A DNA stretch of 64,000 bases, from contig JBMYWH010000002.1 of the NCBI GenBank assembly GCA_049607205.1, forward strand, positions 62,001 through 126,000, in the 5' to 3' direction. Below the pieces are notes generated by a model. It was given only the letters and a program-made list of their open reading frames with translations, did no database searches and was not told the DNA's origin. This document shows positions 61,178 through 64,000 of the stretch, piece by piece; position 1 is the stretch's first letter, and each line of letters opens with the position of its first letter. This DNA is from JBELHR01 sp049607205. GTDB taxonomy: Bacteria > Bacteroidota > Bacteroidia > Flavobacteriales > Flavobacteriaceae. Made by a program: the position numbers and the translations under genes.

Positions 61178-61850
61178 TTTTATTAAAATTAGTTGAAGCC
61201 AGAATTTCATAATAATTATCTTTCATTACTTTCTTTTCTTCTGGAGTTAGTGCTGTATGTATACCCTTATCATTACGATACTACTCGTATCCATTTCTTA
61301 ATGTTAATCCCTCCCAACCAAAGAACATATAATTTTCTAGCGGAAATCGCTTTCCATCAAGTTCCCTAATCGCCTCAGCAATAGGAGTAACAAACCTATC
61401 GCATATACTGATGTTGTGCGTGTGAAGTTTCTATTCTATTGTTGTTTTTTGCATTAAAAAACATGTAATAGTGCATCAAATCACTTCTACTTTTATCTTT
61501 GGGATCAATACCGTTTTCATCCACATACTTATACAACTCAGCATGAACTCCTTCATGAAGAATCGTTGCGGCCGATTGTAACCCTCCGTTTTCTAAATCT
61601 ACAGGGTCAGTACAGGCTATATCGGTTACTCCCCCATTACAACTACCTCCGAATTGGATTGTAAGATCGTATTCTCCGTTTTCAAACAGACCTATTGTTT
61701 GTTCAAATAAATTTAGGTCTTGCAGCTTTGAAAATACACATTTTTTTTTTACCCTTTAAAAGATTTATGATTCTTTCATCGTCATTAGGTAAACACTCAT
61801 TTGTCAAAAAATAATACGTTTCATCCTCTAGACAAGTGACTTCTTGAACT
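61158..61850 (-). pseudogene. Frameshifted HExxH metallopeptidase-like gene
   Basis: Translation in three successive frame segments gives one continuous protein. It starts near VTCLEDETYYFLTNECLP, shifts in the run of ten A's at 61741-61750, continues GSCNGGVTDIACTDPVDL and AATILHEGVHAELYKYVDE (HEGVH fits HExxH), then shifts again near 61409 after ETSHAQHQY, reads RFVTPIAEAIRELDGKRFPLE, and has an internal TAG before YRNDKGIHTALTPEEKK. The stop is at 61158. There are thus at least two frameshifts and one stop. The upstream end runs into the integrase stub, with no start codon of its own. Confidence 0.7.
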
Positions 61851-62073
61851 TCAGAAATGATTCTAAATCTCTTCCAGATAATAGGAATTTGTAAATTTCA
61901 GCTGCAAGTAGTTTCGCAGTTTGTGTTCTTTCTTTAGGAGGGTGCGAGTTTGGATAGATGTTAAGGTTTAACTTAGAGCCATTTGATACACGGTATCTTT
62001 GGTTTTTGTAGTAAAAACTTATGAAAACTCTTCCTTTAGAATCTTCACTAATTTTTGGGTATTTGATTTCCAT
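61828..62073 (-). pseudogene. N-terminal stub of a tyrosine integrase
   Basis: This 81-codon frame reads MEIKYPKISEDSKGRVFISF, then YYKNQRYRVSNGSKLNLNIYP, and on to AAEIYKFLLSGRDLESFLK. The opening strand pair and the following helix match the N-terminal arm/SAM-like domains of Bacteroidota phage-type integrases, and the gene start lies 67 bases from the right attachment repeat, where an integrase is expected. The core-binding and catalytic domains (about 300 residues) are missing; near 61840 the sequence passes into the metallopeptidase-like pseudogene, probably through a deletion. Confidence 0.6.
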
Positions 62074-62140
62074 TTTGACAGACGTTTTACAGTTTAATTA
62101 TTTCTTTTGTCTGTAGGTCGTGTCATTACTAATATTATAC

Positions 62141-62202
62141 TGGTTAGAGCATCTGACTGTTAATCAGAGGGTCCAAGGTTCGAGTCCTTGAGGGGGAGCA
62201 AA
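62141..62202 (+). repeat. Right attachment repeat (attR), displaced 3' part of tRNA-Asn
   Basis: This is an exact 62-base copy of the tRNA-Asn region from the D loop onwards. It lacks the acceptor 5' strand and first half of the D arm, so it cannot fold into a tRNA. It is followed directly by a strong terminator, presumably the original one for this tRNA. Confidence 0.9.
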
Positions 62203-62231
62203 AAAGCAACACGGATGTGTTGCTTTTTTTT
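62203..62231 (+). terminator. Native tRNA-Asn terminator displaced by the element
   Basis: The stem AAGCAACAC / GTGTTGCTT with a four-base loop is followed by a T8 run and lies directly next to the right attachment repeat. It can also end the leftward transcript of the beta-barrel gene. Confidence 0.8.
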
Positions 62232-62241
62232 GTGCTTTATT

Positions 62242-64000
62242 TTAAATATTTAACCAGTAGGATAGTTTTAGATTAATACTTCTATAGGTGGGATTCCATT
62301 GTTGGGTTTGGTAGCTATCGTTATAAACCAAAAAGAAATCTGACATTGGAGCAAATCTCCATTGGATTCTAGAATTAATCCCTAAATTTTCTTGTTGATT
62401 GCTAAATTGAATAAGGGTGGACCAGAATAGGTTTTTGGTAAAGGTTAAATCCACTTTAGGACTGATTAAGATCAAGCCTGTTTGAGCATATGGTTCTGGT
62501 AACTCTATATAGTCATAGCTCTTGAGTAGGCTTAAATTTGCTATGGGTTGGAATCTATATCCCATAGTGCTTCGTATGGAGTATTTAGTTCCATTGAAAA
62601 ACTCCCCATAAGCCGTTTCACCTTGGAAGGTGAATAGATTGGTGTTATTGGTTTGATAAAGGAATTTTATTTGGGAGAAATTGTAGGTAGTATTTCCAGG
62701 TAATGGCTCAAAACCTCCTCTTGATGGGTCGAAGTCGTTTATTAAAAAAATGGAATTGCGACTGAGTTCTATTCCTATTTCTGATTGATTCCTTAATTGC
62801 CCTTCATAGGCTATGGCATAATTTTCATCGGTGTTTTTCCAATCCAGTTCTGGTTTGAAGAAGTTTTCATTGAATAGGCCTATAGTGTGAGTATTGATGG
62901 ATCCCTTTTTGGGGTATATGATGTAAGAAGCAGAGTTAGCATTTTTAAATATTCCTTTTCTAGGAACAAAACCGAGCTCTGCATTAAAATCACTTCCTAC
63001 GTACATCCAATCCGTACTGAAATTCCAATTCCTGGAATTGTAGTTCATTAAGGCTTGAGTGGAGTAATTATCTGCTTTATTGTTTTCTTCAAAGGATTTA
63101 TGCAAATAGATTTTACCTACCCATGTATTGTCCGATGTTGCTAAATCGTAATCCAATCCTAGAACCCGATTGTAATCTTGAGAGCTTTGTTTATTTACCA
63201 TAAAAAAACCAATATTGGAACGACTAAATACGCGTCTTTGAAGACTAAACATTGCATTATTATATGAGGGTATGCCTAGTTCTTCTTCTGCAGAAGACTG
63301 CAAGCTCATTGCTCCTAGACGCCAATTTTGTCCTATTTTTCCGTTTAGTCTCAGTCCACCAATAATTCGATTTTCTAGATTATTTCCTAGACTATCACGA
63401 ACGATACCTATTCTTCTTGAGAAAAAAGGTTGCGCTTGTCCTGAAGAACCATAGTTTGCAAAGAGGTCGGAGTTTTCAATAAAGAATTGCCTTTTTTCAG
63501 GGAAAGACAATTCAAATCGTGTGAGGTTGGTAACTATATTATCGACTTCCACATTGGAGAAATCAGGATTTAAGGTAAGGTCTAGATTTAGGCCGTTGGA
63601 AACAGCGATTTTTGCATCTGCTCCGATTAAGTTTATGTTGTCTGATTTATCGCTAATATAGTCTTTTGAGAACAAGGTGTTAACATAAGGTATGAAGTAT
63701 ACAGGGGTGGGGTTTTTGCCTAAAGCTTCTTCGAATTCCATTATTCCAAAAAACGCGAGATTTGCCATGATTTGGTTTTGTGGAACGTTAGTCCAAATAC
63801 TTCTTTGTTGGGATTGTAAATCAAATCGATAAGTTTGAAACTTCCATGTTTTCGTTCCTTCAGGAAATTTCAAAGAGCTAAATGGTATGGCTATTTCTAT
63901 GAGATAGCCTCCGTCTACTTGAGTCGTTTTAGCATCCCACTTAATATCCCAACTTGAGTTAAAGGAAGAAAAATCGGCTCCACCTCCAGAGACTAGCAAT
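62242..64000 (-). CDS. DUF5916/CBM9-like outer-membrane beta-barrel protein, N-terminus outside window
   Basis: The frame is open at the window end, so 586 C-terminal residues are seen. The visible N-terminal part is the end of a carbohydrate-binding-family-9-like domain (WDIKWDAKTTQVDGGYLIEIAIPF, then LKFPEGTKTWKFQTYRFD). Then comes a DUF5916-type barrel (NVEVDNIVTNLTRFELSFPE with KRQFFIENSDLFANYG, and RRIGIVRD). The C-terminus SINLKLSYWLNI looks like a final strand. Such proteins are common in Bacteroidota; their role, possibly surface binding or hydrolysis of substrate, is not known to me. Confidence 0.78.
   Translation of the reverse strand, partial: LLVSGGGADFSSFNSSWDIKWDAKTTQVDGGYLIEIAIPFSSLKFPEGTKTWKFQTYRFDLQSQQRSIWTNVPQNQIMANLAFFGIMEFEEALGKNPTPVYFIPYVNTLFSKDYISDKSDNINLIGADAKIAVSNGLNLDLTLNPDFSNVEVDNIVTNLTRFELSFPEKRQFFIENSDLFANYGSSGQAQPFFSRRIGIVRDSLGNNLENRIIGGLRLNGKIGQNWRLGAMSLQSSAEEELGIPSYNNAMFSLQRRVFSRSNIGFFMVNKQSSQDYNRVLGLDYDLATSDNTWVGKIYLHKSFEENNKADNYSTQALMNYNSRNWNFSTDWMYVGSDFNAELGFVPRKGIFKNANSASYIIYPKKGSINTHTIGLFNENFFKPELDWKNTDENYAIAYEGQLRNQSEIGIELSRNSIFLINDFDPSRGGFEPLPGNTTYNFSQIKFLYQTNNTNLFTFQGETAYGEFFNGTKYSIRSTMGYRFQPIANLSLLKSYDYIELPEPYAQTGLILISPKVDLTFTKNLFWSTLIQFSNQQENLGINSRIQWRFAPMSDFFLVYNDSYQTQQWNPTYRSINLKLSYWLNI

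Larger units (their letters stand above)
58717..62202. mobile_element. Decayed integrative element in tRNA-Asn
   Basis: Two exact 62-bp direct repeats of the tRNA-Asn 3' part bound about 3.4 kb of accessory DNA. Content from left to right: a terminator, a truncated restriction-helicase-type gene, non-coding remnants, an intact IS3-family element, an intact small exported protein gene, a frameshifted metallopeptidase-like pseudogene, and the N-terminal stub of a tyrosine integrase next to the right repeat. No intact integrase, excisionase or transfer gene remains, so the element should be unable to move by itself. The original tRNA terminator now lies at 62203-62231. Confidence 0.85.

Noticed and set aside
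62141..62202. A second functional tRNA-Asn gene
   Set aside because: The copy lacks the acceptor 5' strand and half of the D arm and has no tRNA promoter before it; it is the displaced attachment site.
1..64000. CRISPR arrays, rRNA genes, riboswitches
   Set aside because: I found no regularly spaced repeats, no rRNA sequence, and no leader longer than about 230 bases that would hold a known riboswitch.

Overview
The window is a stretch of chromosome from a Bacteroidota bacterium, most likely an aerobic, marine-type member of the Flavobacteriales. The evidence is a TonB-dependent receptor with an N-terminal carboxypeptidase-like domain, the Bat (MoxR/vWA) operon, one-subunit diheme cytochrome b for succinate dehydrogenase, the family pair DUF6341/DUF6427, and promoters of the Bacteroidota type (TTG, about 17-19 bases, TAnnTTTG). 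The DNA is AT-rich and densely packed. Most of it is ordinary housekeeping content in short operons separated by clear hairpin-T terminators.

Layout. 0-7.8 kb: the end of a branched-chain amino acid carrier, an Xaa-Pro aminopeptidase, and two large secreted beta-propeller (sortilin/VPS10-like) proteins arranged tail to tail. 8-11.4 kb: the succinate dehydrogenase operon. 11.5-15.2 kb: carbonic anhydrase, a nitrilase-family amidase, acyl-ACP desaturase with a PlsC-type acyltransferase, and a small membrane protein. 15.3-19.2 kb: TonB receptor, a DUF4136 lipoprotein and a short sulfatase-like remnant. 19.2-25.6 kb: the MoxR-DUF58-BatA-BatB/C-BatD operon, in which BatB and BatC are fused. 25.6-37.2 kb (minus strand): pgi, an M23 peptidase, a DUF3108 protein, a tryptophan/tyrosine catabolic cluster (TDO, HPPD, HGO), an orphan 2-oxoacid:ferredoxin oxidoreductase alpha subunit, Fe-S assembly genes, an alkyltransferase-like DNA repair protein and trmB. 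37-45.6 kb: upp, yicC-gmk-nadD-M23-GH3-MOSC, and alr-tdk. 45.7-54.5 kb: conserved small proteins, an Ig-like lipoprotein, comF, glyS, tatD and a retropepsin-like protease. 54.5-58.5 kb: the E2 and E1 subunits of 2-oxoglutarate dehydrogenase.

The one clearly accessory region is 58.7-62.2 kb. A tRNA-Asn gene is followed 3.4 kb later by an exact 62-bp copy of its 3' part. Between the two copies lies a decayed integrative element. It holds the N-terminal stub of a tyrosine integrase, a frameshifted HExxH metallopeptidase-like pseudogene translationally overlapped with an intact small exported protein, a fragment of a restriction-helicase-type nuclease, and an intact IS3-family insertion sequence with a 4-bp target duplication. 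The native terminator of the tRNA now sits beyond the displaced copy. The window ends inside a DUF5916/CBM9-like outer-membrane beta-barrel gene.

I found no CRISPR array, no rRNA, and no intact defence or biosynthetic gene cluster. All family assignments come from reading motifs, not from database searches.
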